NCBI RefSeq assembly: GCF_050871315.1
Contig: NZ_JBJLRE010000007.1
DNA from: Kineococcus gynurae
GTDB lineage: Bacteria > Actinomycetota > Actinomycetes > Actinomycetales > Kineococcaceae
Reading direction: 5' to 3' (one strand)
DNA: 64,000 nt
The translations under genes were made by a program, and so were the position numbers. Below the pieces are notes generated by a model, which worked only from the letters and a program-made list of their open reading frames with translations, was not told the DNA's origin and did not search any database. Of the stretch, positions 18,559-26,508 are shown in pieces; position 1 is the first letter of the stretch, and each line of letters opens with the position of its first letter.

Positions 18559-19362
18559 TCAGCCCGCGCGGGAGAGGCCCGAGCGTCGCCGGGACCCCGC
18601 GGCGAGGGGCAATCCGCCCCGGCGCACGCGCGCGCCCGCGACGGGGACCACGGGCGCGGCCCCCTCCGGAACCTCGGCCCGCCCGATGCGGGCCTCGACC
18701 AGGATCGGCAGGTGGTCGGAGCCCCCCTGGGCCAGCGTCGAGACGCGGTCGACCTGCATCCCCTCGGAGATCGCGAAGTCGAAGTGGCCGCGGAAGCGAC
18801 GGCGGACGTAGGTGGGCAGGTCGCTGCGGGAGACCTCGTAGCCGTGCTGCTGCAGGTGACGGCCGAGCGAGGAGTGGAACCAGGGGTAGTTGAAGTCCCC
18901 GACGACGAGGGCCGACGTGCCGTGCGCGGTCTCGCGGATGGCGTGCAACGCCCCGGCGATCTGCGAGCGACGCATCGCGTTCGTGGCCGACAGGGGTGCG
19001 GTGTGGATCGAGGCGAGCGTGAACGGGATCCCGCCGCCGGCGTCGTCCACGACGCGCACCGCGAGCAACCGCTCGTGCGCCGGGCTCAGGAAGCGGTCGT
19101 GCATCGAGCGACGCAGCGGCACCGTCGCGAAGCCCTGCAGGTGCAGGCGCTCGGGACGGTAGTAGAGGGCGAGACCCAGCCGGTTGCGCTGGGTGGCCCC
19201 GGCCAGCCGGAGACCCGCGACCTCGTCCGGCAGCAGCGCCGTGTCGCACTCCTGCAGGCACAGGGCGTCGACGTCGTGGGCGGTCGCCAGCTCGAGCAGC
19301 TCGGACCGGGCCCGGCCCTCGTGCAGGTTGTAGCTGATGACCCGCAGCGCACGGCCGATCAT
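18559..19362 (-). CDS. endonuclease/exonuclease/phosphatase-fold protein
   Basis: A 267-residue member of the EEP superfamily (DNase I-like fold). The metal and catalytic motifs are in order: SYNLHEG at 10-16, LQECD with Glu38, GDFNYPW, and SDHLPI near the end of the domain. The last ~45 residues are Arg/Gly/Ala-rich and probably disordered. There is no signal peptide, so it would act inside the cell. Substrates in this superfamily range from DNA to phospholipids; nothing here decides among them. It is tail-to-tail with the SARP gene, with 15 bp between. Confidence 0.85.
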   Translation of the reverse strand: MIGRALRVISYNLHEGRARSELLELATAHDVDALCLQECDTALLPDEVAGLRLAGATQRNRLGLALYYRPERLHLQGFATVPLRRSMHDRFLSPAHERLLAVRVVDDAGGGIPFTLASIHTAPLSATNAMRRSQIAGALHAIRETAHGTSALVVGDFNYPWFHSSLGRHLQQHGYEVSRSDLPTYVRRRFRGHFDFAISEGMQVDRVSTLAQGGSDHLPILVEARIGRAEVPEGAAPVVPVAGARVRRGGLPLAAGSRRRSGLSRAG

Positions 19363-19465
19363 GCGTCGAGCTCCATGCCCCGATCCTGTCCCCGTCCGGG
19401 CCGGTTGTCATCTCCTCCGCGCCGTGCGGCACGACGAGATCCGTGAGCGAGCTCGCCGGATACCT

Positions 19466-19481
19466 CTTGACACGAGTCAGG
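19466..19481. promoter_or_regulatory. LacI-type operator O1
   Basis: CTTGACACGAGTCAGG, an imperfect palindrome centred on CG (6 of 8 positions symmetric). It contains a TTGACA -35-like hexamer at 19467-19472, so a bound repressor would block the promoter. It matches O2 at 19499 and the site before the lacI-type gene at 25291. Confidence 0.65.
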
Positions 19482-19498
19482 TCAGTGCCGCACGCTGA

Positions 19499-19514
19499 CC
19501 TGACACGAGCCAGG
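19499..19514. promoter_or_regulatory. LacI-type operator O2
   Basis: CCTGACACGAGCCAGG, centred 33 bp (about three helical turns) after O1, on the same face of the helix. It is 40 bp before the start codon of the solute-binding protein. The region between O1 and O2 also makes a perfect 10-bp inverted repeat (GTCAGGTCAG ... CTGACCTGAC). Confidence 0.65.
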
Positions 19515-19554
19515 TGGCAGGTCACCCGGCGAGCATCGGAACGAAGGAGCTTCG

Positions 19555-20958
19555 ATGGTGGACATCTCCCGTCGGGTCACCCTGGGCGCCGCGGGCCTCG
19601 GGGCGCTCGGCGTCGGCGCCTCCTGGCCCCGGCTGACCGGCGCCGACATCCCCGGGCGCCACGACGACGCCCTCACGGTGGCCATCCTGGGCACGGCGCA
19701 GGACGCCGAGGCGCGCGCCGGGCTGCTGGACGCCTTCCGCGCCCAGCACCCCGACATCCCGGTGCGGCTCCTGGCCGTCCAGGGGCAGGACTGGACCCAG
19801 TTCTTCACCAAGATCCTCACCATGGTGGCCGCGGGGACCCCGCCCGACGTCTGCCTCGTCGCCACCGAGGGTGCGCAGCTGTTCGCCGAGCGACTGGCGG
19901 CCCCGCTCGACGACTACGTCCGCCGCGACGCCGCCGAGATGCAGGACTACTTCTCCGACGTGCACCCGGCCCTCGTGGACGCGTTCATGTACCGGGGCAG
20001 CCTGTTCCAGCTCCCGATCGACTTCAACGCCGCCAACATGTACTACAACTCCGCGGCGCTCGAGCGGGCCGGGTTGCAGCGGCCGGCCGACGACTGGAGC
20101 ACCGACGACTTCCTCGTCGTGGCCCGGGAGATGCGCCGGGCCGGCGGCCCGGGTTTCCGTCCCTTCTTCTGGACGAACCGGCTCTGGGGCGGGGTGGTCC
20201 CCTGGCTCTACGTCAACGGGACGAGTTTCCTGTCCGAGGAGAAGGCAACCGGCGGCCGGTGGCTCTGGGACTCCTTCTACGCCGACGACCCGGCGGCCGC
20301 CGGACGCGACGGGGGGACGCTGTGGCTGCGGCCCAACGCGCTCGACCCCGCGGTCGAGGAGACCTTCGAGTGGTTGCGCGAGCTCACGGCCGAGGGGCTC
20401 GGCTCCTCCCCCGCGGCCGGCGGGGGCAACGAACTGGTGGCGCGCTTCGCCGAGGGGGTCATCGGCATGACCCCGGCCGGCGGCTTCTGGGCCCAGGGGC
20501 TCTCCGAGGGCGGCATGGGGCCGGACGACTTCGACGTGTCGTTCTTCCCCCGGGGCCGTACCCAGCGGCACCAGTTCGGTTCGGCCGGCTACGCCATCCT
20601 GGAGACCTCGCAGCGCAAGGACGAGGCCTGGGAATGGGTCAAGTTCTGCACCTCGGTGGAGGGCATGAAGCTGTCCATCCCCACCCCGAACACGACCCCG
20701 GTTCGCCGCTCGCTGGTGAACGACGCCTTCTACGCGAGCACCGGCCCCCGGCACTGGTCGGTGTTCTACGACACCCTCGACCGGTTCTCCGACACCGCGC
20801 CCATCCCCGCCCCGCCGCAGCAGGCGGCGGTCGAGACGGCGCTCATCAAGAACGTGCTCGGCGCCGTGACCGCCCCGCCCGGCGGGGTGCGCCCGGCTCT
20901 GGAGCTGCTGCAGCGCGACCTCACCCTGGCCCTGCGCACCGACACGACGAGGAGTTGA
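19555..20958 (+). CDS. ABC transporter sugar-binding protein, Tat-type signal
   Basis: A 467-residue extracellular solute-binding protein (family 1, sugar type). ATG 19555 has AAGGAG 6 bases upstream. The N-terminus has SRRVTLG followed by a hydrophobic stretch, which looks like a twin-arginine signal. No lipobox Cys is present, unlike most Gram-positive binding proteins, so it may be secreted or stay anchored by its signal. Sugar-binding-protein features include PDVCLVATEGAQLFAERLAAPLDDY and the C-terminal KDEAWEWVKF segment. It is the first gene of the operon and should deliver the substrate of the GH32 enzyme to the two permeases. Control by the LacI-type protein at 24241 is inferred from the operators. 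Confidence 0.92.
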   Translation: MVDISRRVTLGAAGLGALGVGASWPRLTGADIPGRHDDALTVAILGTAQDAEARAGLLDAFRAQHPDIPVRLLAVQGQDWTQFFTKILTMVAAGTPPDVCLVATEGAQLFAERLAAPLDDYVRRDAAEMQDYFSDVHPALVDAFMYRGSLFQLPIDFNAANMYYNSAALERAGLQRPADDWSTDDFLVVAREMRRAGGPGFRPFFWTNRLWGGVVPWLYVNGTSFLSEEKATGGRWLWDSFYADDPAAAGRDGGTLWLRPNALDPAVEETFEWLRELTAEGLGSSPAAGGGNELVARFAEGVIGMTPAGGFWAQGLSEGGMGPDDFDVSFFPRGRTQRHQFGSAGYAILETSQRKDEAWEWVKFCTSVEGMKLSIPTPNTTPVRRSLVNDAFYASTGPRHWSVFYDTLDRFSDTAPIPAPPQQAAVETALIKNVLGAVTAPPGGVRPALELLQRDLTLALRTDTTRS

Positions 20959-20960
20959 CG

Positions 20961-21914
20961 ATGGCCACCTCGCTACCCACGACGCCACCGGTCGAGACGG
21001 CGGCCCCGGCCGCGGCCCGACCGGTCGTCGACCGGCGCGCCCGACGCGCGCACCGCCTGCTGGTGATGGGGTTCCTGGCCCCGACCGTGGTCGGGATCGC
21101 CCTGTTCACGCTGGTGCCGATCCTGGCCTCGGTGCTGCTGGCGTTCTTCCGCTGGGACATCATCTCCTCGCCGGAGTTCGTCGGACTGGACAACTTCGCC
21201 GCCATCGGGGCCGACCCGACCGTGCGGATCGCCTTCCTGAACACGTTCGCCTTCGTGGTCGTCGCGGTCGCCCTGCAACTCGGCGTGGCCCTGCTGCTCG
21301 CGGTGCTCGTGCAGTCGAAGATGCCGAACTGGCTGCGCTCGTTCTTCCGGTCGACGCTGTTCTTCCCGCTGATCCTCTCGGCCGCCTCGGTGTCCCTGGT
21401 CATGGCCTACCTGTTCAACGAGGACTTCGGACTGGTGAACGCCGTCCTGACCGGGGTCGGGCTCCCGGACGTCCCCTGGCTGACGTCGACCTCGGGCGCG
21501 GCGGTCGTCGTGGTCCTGGTCTACGTGTGGCAGAACTTCGGGTTCTCGTTCCTGCTGTTCGTCGGCGGGCTCGCCTCGATCCCCCGCGACGTCTACGAGG
21601 CGTCCTCGATCGACGGGATCACCGGCTGGGCGCAGTTCCGCCACATCACCCTGCCGCTGCTCTCCCCGACCATGCTCGTCGCCTCGGTCATGGCGATCAT
21701 CTCGGCGCTGCAGATCTTCGACCAGCCCTACGTCCTGACCAAGGGCGGTCCCGGGGACTCCACCCGGACCGCCGTCATGGTCATCTTCGAGTCGGCTTTC
21801 CAGCAGCTGGAGTTCGGCCGCGCCTCCGCGGTCGGGATCGTCCTCACGCTCCTCATCATCGGCGTGACCGCGTTGCAGTTCCGTCTCGGCCGCCGCTTCG
21901 TCTTCTACCAGTGA
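20961..21914 (+). CDS. ABC sugar transporter permease 1
   Basis: A 317-residue MalF-type permease with six predicted membrane helices. The EAA loop that docks the ATPase is clear: YEASSIDGITGWAQFRHITLPLLSP at about 213-237. ATG 20961 starts 2 bases after the stop of the binding protein gene, with AGGAG 6 bases upstream. It forms the transport channel together with the next gene. No ATPase gene is in the operon. Confidence 0.94.
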   Translation: MATSLPTTPPVETAAPAAARPVVDRRARRAHRLLVMGFLAPTVVGIALFTLVPILASVLLAFFRWDIISSPEFVGLDNFAAIGADPTVRIAFLNTFAFVVVAVALQLGVALLLAVLVQSKMPNWLRSFFRSTLFFPLILSAASVSLVMAYLFNEDFGLVNAVLTGVGLPDVPWLTSTSGAAVVVVLVYVWQNFGFSFLLFVGGLASIPRDVYEASSIDGITGWAQFRHITLPLLSPTMLVASVMAIISALQIFDQPYVLTKGGPGDSTRTAVMVIFESAFQQLEFGRASAVGIVLTLLIIGVTALQFRLGRRFVFYQ

Positions 21915-21922
21915 GGGTTCCG

Positions 21923-22795
21923 ATGTCCACCACCGCCACCGTCGGACCCCGCGTCGTCGCCGGTCCCGCCGCCCCCGCCCCCCGCCCGCCCCGTCGCCGC
22001 CTGCGACCCGGAACCATCGGCCGCATCGCGATCCTGGCCGTGGCCGTCTTCCTCACCCTCGGTCCGGTCGTCTGGACCGTCTGGACCTCGTTCCGCCCGC
22101 AGGTCGCGGGGCTCGGTATCGACCCCGGGTTCGGCGCCTACGTCGACGTGTTCGCCCAGGTCGACGTCTGGCTCCTGGTGTGGAACTCGGTCCTGGTCAC
22201 GGCCCTGTGCGCGTTCGGCCAGATGGCCACCGCCGCGCTGGCCGGCTACGTGTTCGCCCGCGTCCCGTTCCGGGGTTCCGGGCTGGTCTTCGGCGTGGTC
22301 CTGGCGACGATGATGGTGCCGTTGCAGGTCACCATCGTCCCGGTCTTCATGCTGATCCGCGGGATGGGTCTCTCCGACACCCTGCTCGCGCTGATCCTGC
22401 CGGCCATCCCCACCGCGTTCGGCACCTTCCTGATGCGGCAGTACTTCCTGGGCCTGCCCGGGGAGCTCGCCGAGGCGGCCGCCATCGACGGGGCCGGCCC
22501 GCTGCGCACCTTCACCTCGGTGTACGCGCCGCTGGCCGCACCGGGTCTGGCCATCGTCGGGATCCTGGCGTTCAACTACCACTGGAACGAGTTCTTCCGA
22601 CCGCTGATCCTCACGATCTCGGAGGAGAACTTCACCCTGCCCCTGGGACTGGTGTCCCTGCAGGGCAACCTCGGCACCGGCAGCATGGCCACGGTCCTCG
22701 CCGGTGTCGTCATCTCGATGATCCCCGCCCTCCTCGTCTTCGTGATCGGCCAGCGGCCGCTGCGCGAGGGCCTGACCGCCGGAGCCGGAAAGTGA
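21923..22795 (+). CDS. ABC sugar transporter permease 2
   Basis: A 290-residue MalG-type permease with six predicted helices and the EAA motif ELAEAAAIDGAGPLRTF. It starts 8 bases after the first permease gene. The N-terminal ~35 residues are Pro/Arg-rich. Its stop overlaps the GTG start of the GH32 gene by 4 bp, so the transporter and the hydrolase are translationally coupled. Confidence 0.94.
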   Translation: MSTTATVGPRVVAGPAAPAPRPPRRRLRPGTIGRIAILAVAVFLTLGPVVWTVWTSFRPQVAGLGIDPGFGAYVDVFAQVDVWLLVWNSVLVTALCAFGQMATAALAGYVFARVPFRGSGLVFGVVLATMMVPLQVTIVPVFMLIRGMGLSDTLLALILPAIPTAFGTFLMRQYFLGLPGELAEAAAIDGAGPLRTFTSVYAPLAAPGLAIVGILAFNYHWNEFFRPLILTISEENFTLPLGLVSLQGNLGTGSMATVLAGVVISMIPALLVFVIGQRPLREGLTAGAGK

Positions 22796-24033
22796 CCCAC
22801 CCCGACCCCTCCTTCCCCGCCCTGCACGGGCGCCCCGACCACGGCTGGGTCAACGACCCGAACGGCCTGGCCCACGTCGACGGCGTCTGGCACGTCTTCT
22901 TCCAGCACAACCCGGCCGCCCCGGTGCACGCCGACATCCGTTGGGGGCACAGCAGTTCGCCGGACCTGCTCACCTGGACCACCGAACCCGACGCCCTGCT
23001 CCCCCGGCCCGGGACCCCGGACAGCCACGGGTGCTGGACGGGGTGCGTGGTCGACGACCACGGGGTGCCGACCGCGGTCTACAGCGGGGTGAGCGGGACG
23101 CCGGGGGCGGCCGAGGTCGTCCTCGCCCGCAGCGACCGCACCCTGCGCACGTGGGTCCAGGAACCGACCCCCGTCATGGGGATGCCCGCCGACCCCGCGC
23201 TCACCGACGTCCGCGACCCGTTCGTGTTCGAGCTGGACGGGCACCGGTACGCGATCCAGGGCGCCGGGTCGAAACTCGGCGGCGCCCGGATCCTGCTCTA
23301 CGGCTGCGACCGGTTGGACGAGTGGGAGTTCCTCGGCGACCTGCTCACCGACGCCGACGAGACCGCCCGCCGCGTCGCCCCCGCCGAGATCTGGGAGTGC
23401 CCCAACCTCGTGCGGTTCGGCGAGGACTGGGTGCTCGTCGTGTCGTTGTGGCGCTGGACCGGGCAGACCCACGACCTCGCCGGCGTCCGTTATCTCGTCG
23501 GCAGCCTGGAACCCGAGGGACGGGGACTGCGGTTCCGGCCCCGGGCCGGGGGCGAGGTGGACTCGGGCCCGATGTTCTACGCGCCGCAGCTCCTGCGCGC
23601 CGAGGACCGCACCCTGCTCTGGGGCTGGGCCAAGGAGGAGCAGCGCGACCCCGCCGACGTGCTCGCGCACGGCTGGTCCGGCGCGCTCACCTTCGCCCGC
23701 GAACTCTCCCTGGACGGCGACGTCCTGGTGAGTTCCCCCGCCCGGGAACTGACCGGGCTGCGTCGCGAGACCGTCCCCTCCGACGCGATCGCGCGGGCCC
23801 GTTCCTTCGAGGTCGTCGCCGAGGGCGAGGTGAGTCTGCTGCTGGACGGGGTCGAGGTCTGCTCGGTCCCCGCCACCCCCGGCTCCCCCGCCCGCGTCCT
23901 GGTGGACGGCAGCCTCGTCGAGGTCTTCGCCGGGCCCGTCCCGGCGACCCTGCGGGCCTACCCCACCCCCACCAGCACCTGGACCCTCAAGGCCTCCGGC
24001 CCCACCACCGTCCACCGCCTCGCCACCCCCTGA
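22792..24033 (+). CDS. GH32 beta-fructosidase (sucrose/fructan hydrolase)
   Basis: A 413-residue glycoside hydrolase family 32 enzyme. The three catalytic motifs are present: WVNDPNG at 19-25 with nucleophile Asp22, RDP at 141-143 (transition-state stabiliser Asp142), and ECP at 202-204 with acid/base Glu202. No signal peptide, so it acts in the cytoplasm on sugars brought in by the transporter; sucrose or short fructo-oligosaccharides are the likely substrates. The C-terminal beta domain is short (about 100 residues) compared with many invertases but complete (DGSLVEVFAGPV). The GTG start overlaps the permease stop. Confidence 0.92.
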   Translation: MTHPDPSFPALHGRPDHGWVNDPNGLAHVDGVWHVFFQHNPAAPVHADIRWGHSSSPDLLTWTTEPDALLPRPGTPDSHGCWTGCVVDDHGVPTAVYSGVSGTPGAAEVVLARSDRTLRTWVQEPTPVMGMPADPALTDVRDPFVFELDGHRYAIQGAGSKLGGARILLYGCDRLDEWEFLGDLLTDADETARRVAPAEIWECPNLVRFGEDWVLVVSLWRWTGQTHDLAGVRYLVGSLEPEGRGLRFRPRAGGEVDSGPMFYAPQLLRAEDRTLLWGWAKEEQRDPADVLAHGWSGALTFARELSLDGDVLVSSPARELTGLRRETVPSDAIARARSFEVVAEGEVSLLLDGVEVCSVPATPGSPARVLVDGSLVEVFAGPVPATLRAYPTPTSTWTLKASGPTTVHRLATP

Positions 24034-24084
24034 CCCACCCCTGACCCACCCACTCCCCCAGCACCATTCCCCAGCAGCATCCCT

Positions 24085-24170
24085 CCGTGATCAAGGAATC
24101 GTGCTCTCCCGCCCCCAGCGACGCTCCGCACGAGGCCGCTGGGACCGGCGTGCGAATTCCTTGATCACGG
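24085..24170. terminator. large hairpin sharing the 7024 core
   Basis: Arms CCGTGATCAAGGAAT (24085-24099) and its exact complement (24156-24170) enclose a 56-base loop with an inner CCCAGCG/CGCTGGG stem. It lies between the convergent GH32 and lacI-type genes and probably stops transcription from both sides. The 15-base arm is identical to the one at 7024-7073. Confidence 0.7.
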
Positions 24171-24216
24171 GGGGCGGTGCGGGGGGCGGTGCGGGGGGTG
24201 GTGCGGGGGCGGTACG
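24169..24216. repeat. G-rich 12-bp tandem repeats
   Basis: Unit GGGGGGCGGTGC occurs twice exactly (24169-24180, 24181-24192), then with one change (GGGGGGTGGTGC, 24193-24204) and a decayed fourth copy. It begins inside the right arm of the hairpin and ends 25 bp before the lacI-type stop codon. The G-runs could form a quadruplex. Confidence 0.8.
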
Positions 24217-24240
24217 CGGGGCGCGGGGGGGGGTGCGGGG

Positions 24241-25278
24241 TCAGCGGGGGGAGGGTGGGGCGACGGAGTCGCGGACGACCGGGGGGCAGGGAACGAGGAC
24301 GGTGGCGTCCTGGGGTGCCGGTCCCGCGGAGGGCGAGACGTCGCCCCGCACCCGGTCGAGGAGGTGCCGGACCGCCGACTCCCCCATCTCCCGGTGCGGC
24401 AGCGCGACCGTGGTGAGGCCCGGGACCATGCGGCCGGCGACGTTCTCGTCGTCGTCGTAGCCGACCAGCGAGAGGTCCCCGGGGACGTCGAGGCCGAGCC
24501 GGGCGGCGGCCAGCGCCACCCCGATCGCGACCCGGTCGTTGGCGCAGAGGATCCCGGTGGGGCGGTCCGGGGCGGCGAGGACCTGCATCGCCGCCGCGTA
24601 GCCGTGGTCGATCTGCCACCCGGTCTCGACCACCCGGCCGGGGGGCAGGCCGCGTTCCCGCCGTTCGAGCTGGAACCCCTCGGCCCGCAGCGCCCCGGCC
24701 ATCGCGTCCGGGGTCCCGGCCAGCAGGACGACGTCGCGGTGCCCGGCGTCGAGCAGCAGCGAGGCCGCCGTGCGGCCCCCGGCCACCTCCGCGGGGACGT
24801 AACCCCGGACCCGACCCCCGGAGTCGAAACAGTTCGCCAGGACCGAGGTGACCTCGGACATCGCGGCGGGTGGTTCGTAGGTCCGCAGACTCATCGCCGC
24901 GAACAGCACCGCGTCGACCCGCCGGTCCAGCAGGGTCCGGTAGGCGTCGGCCTCGCGCTCGGGGTGGTCGTGGGTGTCGACGAGGACGATCGCGTACCCC
25001 GCCGCCGCCGCGGCCTCGCTCGCCCCCTGCAGCAGCAACCCCCCGAACGCGGAACTGGCGATGGCGTCGGTCACCAGGCCGAGCGTGTGGGTCCGCTGCG
25101 TGCGCAGGCTGCGCGCCACCGAGTTCGGGGTGTACTCGAGTTCGGCGGCGGCGGCCAGGATGGCGGCTTGCTTGTCGGCGGCGATGTTCCCGTCGCCCTT
25201 GCCGTTGAGGACCATCGAGACCGCGCTGCGCGAAACTCCCGCGCGCACGGCGACGTCCCGCGAGGTGGCCCTCTTCAC
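24241..25278 (-). CDS. LacI-family transcriptional regulator
   Basis: A 345-residue LacI/GalR repressor. The N-terminal HTH is typical (TSRDVAVRAGVSRSAVSMVLNG, here residues 5-26, followed by the hinge helix YTPNSVARSLRTQ). The sugar-binding domain runs from about 64 to 330 and keeps the PTGILCANDRVAIG and DLSLVGYDD signatures. It is next to the GH32 operon and has an operator of the same type just before its own start, so it probably represses both the operon and itself until a sugar binds. The C-terminal ~15 residues are Pro/Ser-rich. Confidence 0.94.
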   Translation of the reverse strand: MKRATSRDVAVRAGVSRSAVSMVLNGKGDGNIAADKQAAILAAAAELEYTPNSVARSLRTQRTHTLGLVTDAIASSAFGGLLLQGASEAAAAAGYAIVLVDTHDHPEREADAYRTLLDRRVDAVLFAAMSLRTYEPPAAMSEVTSVLANCFDSGGRVRGYVPAEVAGGRTAASLLLDAGHRDVVLLAGTPDAMAGALRAEGFQLERRERGLPPGRVVETGWQIDHGYAAAMQVLAAPDRPTGILCANDRVAIGVALAAARLGLDVPGDLSLVGYDDDENVAGRMVPGLTTVALPHREMGESAVRHLLDRVRGDVSPSAGPAPQDATVLVPCPPVVRDSVAPPSPR

Positions 25279-25290
25279 CTCGACACCGTA

Positions 25291-25306
25291 CCTGACGCGT
25301 GACAGG
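25291..25306. promoter_or_regulatory. LacI-type operator O3 (autoregulation)
   Basis: CCTGACGCGTGACAGG, a palindrome centred on CG, 13 bp upstream of the lacI-type start codon. It matches the two sites before the sugar operon, which points to negative autoregulation. Confidence 0.65.
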
Positions 25307-25373
25307 CCGGGTCATGTCCCGCGGTCGTGGTTCTCGTCGGGAACGACGGCGATGATCCGGGCAGGATGGACGG

Positions 25374-25931
25374 GTGAGCGAGAACCACGACGTCGTCCGC
25401 GTCATGACCGTCTGCACCGGCAACATCTGCCGTTCCCCGATGGCCGAGGTGGTGCTGCGCGCCCGACTGGCGGAGGCCGGTCTGGCCGACCGCGTGGTCG
25501 TGGACTCCAGCGGCATCAGCGACGAGGAGCACGGCAACCCCGTCGACCCGCGCGCCGCGTCGGTCCTGCGCGAGCACGGCTACGAGGTCCCTCGCCACCG
25601 GGCCCACCAGGCCACCCGGGACGAGCTCGGTGCCCGCGACCTGCTGCTGGCGATGACGGCCCGGCACGCCCGCTGGTTGCGGACCCAGGCCCCCGACGCC
25701 GACGCGGCGGCCCGGGTCCGGCTGTACCGCTCCTTCGACCCGGAGGCGCCGCAGGCCGAGGAGGTGGACGAGGCGGTGCTGGACATCGCAGACCCCTGGT
25801 ACGGCGACCGGGACGACTTCGTGCTCACCCTGCGCGAGGTGGAGGCCGCGGCCGACGGCGTCGTGGAGCACGTCCGCGGCCTGCTGGCGTCGGGGAGCGC
25901 GGAAGACCCGGGACGTTCCGGGCGCGCCTGA
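25374..25931 (+). CDS. low-molecular-weight protein tyrosine phosphatase
   Basis: A 185-residue cytoplasmic phosphatase. The active-site loop VCTGNICRSP holds Cys14 and Arg20, and DPWYG near 140 holds the general acid Asp. The length is slightly above the usual ~150 residues because of a Ser/Arg-rich C-terminal tail. In actinobacteria such enzymes dephosphorylate tyrosine kinases or act on host proteins; the target here is unknown. It is divergent from the lacI-type gene. Confidence 0.93.
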   Translation: MSENHDVVRVMTVCTGNICRSPMAEVVLRARLAEAGLADRVVVDSSGISDEEHGNPVDPRAASVLREHGYEVPRHRAHQATRDELGARDLLLAMTARHARWLRTQAPDADAAARVRLYRSFDPEAPQAEEVDEAVLDIADPWYGDRDDFVLTLREVEAAADGVVEHVRGLLASGSAEDPGRSGRA

Positions 25932-25954
25932 CGCGGGCGGCCAACGGCCGACCC

Positions 25955-26482
25955 TCAGAACAACCGGGCCGCCTCGGCCGCGTCCGGTTCCTCCAGCGAC
26001 AGCAGGAACCGCTTGCGCCACAGCCCTCCGGCGTAGCCGGTCAGCGCGCCGGCCGTGCCGACGACCCGGTGGCAGGGCACCACGATCGAGAGGGGGTTGC
26101 GGCCGTTGGCCGCCCCGACGGCCTGGGCGTGACCGATGCCCCCGAGCTCGCGGGCGAGGTCGCCGTAGCTGCGGGTGGCTCCGTAGGGGATCTCCCGCAG
26201 GGCGGCCCACACCCGCAGTTCGAACGGCGACCCGACCGGGTCGAGGGGCAACCGGAACTCCCGACGAGCACCGGCGAAGTACTCCCGCAGCTGTCCGCCC
26301 AGGTCGTCCAGGACGGGGTCGGCACCGGGCTCCGTCCGGGTCCCGAGAACCGTCGGGAATCCGCCCCGGTGGTCGGCGAACCAGACTCCGCGCAGCCCCC
26401 GCTCCGTCCGGGCCGCGACGAGGTCACCCAGCGGCGAGTCCAACCGGACCCACACCCGGGTCTCCTCGACCGCGTCCGGCAC
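25955..26482 (-). CDS. ogt: methylated-DNA--protein-cysteine methyltransferase
   Basis: A 175-residue O6-alkylguanine-DNA alkyltransferase. The acceptor Cys137 is in the VVPCHRV motif, after the helix-turn-helix segment SYGDLARELG and the NPLSIV turn. The protein takes alkyl groups from O6-alkylguanine in one irreversible step. I chose GTG 26482, since the longer frame to 26650 would overlap the Mqo gene and reads as shadow sequence. It lies 26 bp after the Mqo stop on the same strand. Confidence 0.92.
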   Translation of the reverse strand: MPDAVEETRVWVRLDSPLGDLVAARTERGLRGVWFADHRGGFPTVLGTRTEPGADPVLDDLGGQLREYFAGARREFRLPLDPVGSPFELRVWAALREIPYGATRSYGDLARELGGIGHAQAVGAANGRNPLSIVVPCHRVVGTAGALTGYAGGLWRKRFLLSLEEPDAAEAARLF

Positions 26483-26508
26483 CGACGGCGCCCCGTGCCT
26501 CGGTGGGC

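Noticed and set aside
19443..20960. N-terminal extension of permease 1 back to 19443
   Set aside because: It would cover the whole binding-protein gene in another frame. ATG 20961 fits the family length and ribosome site.
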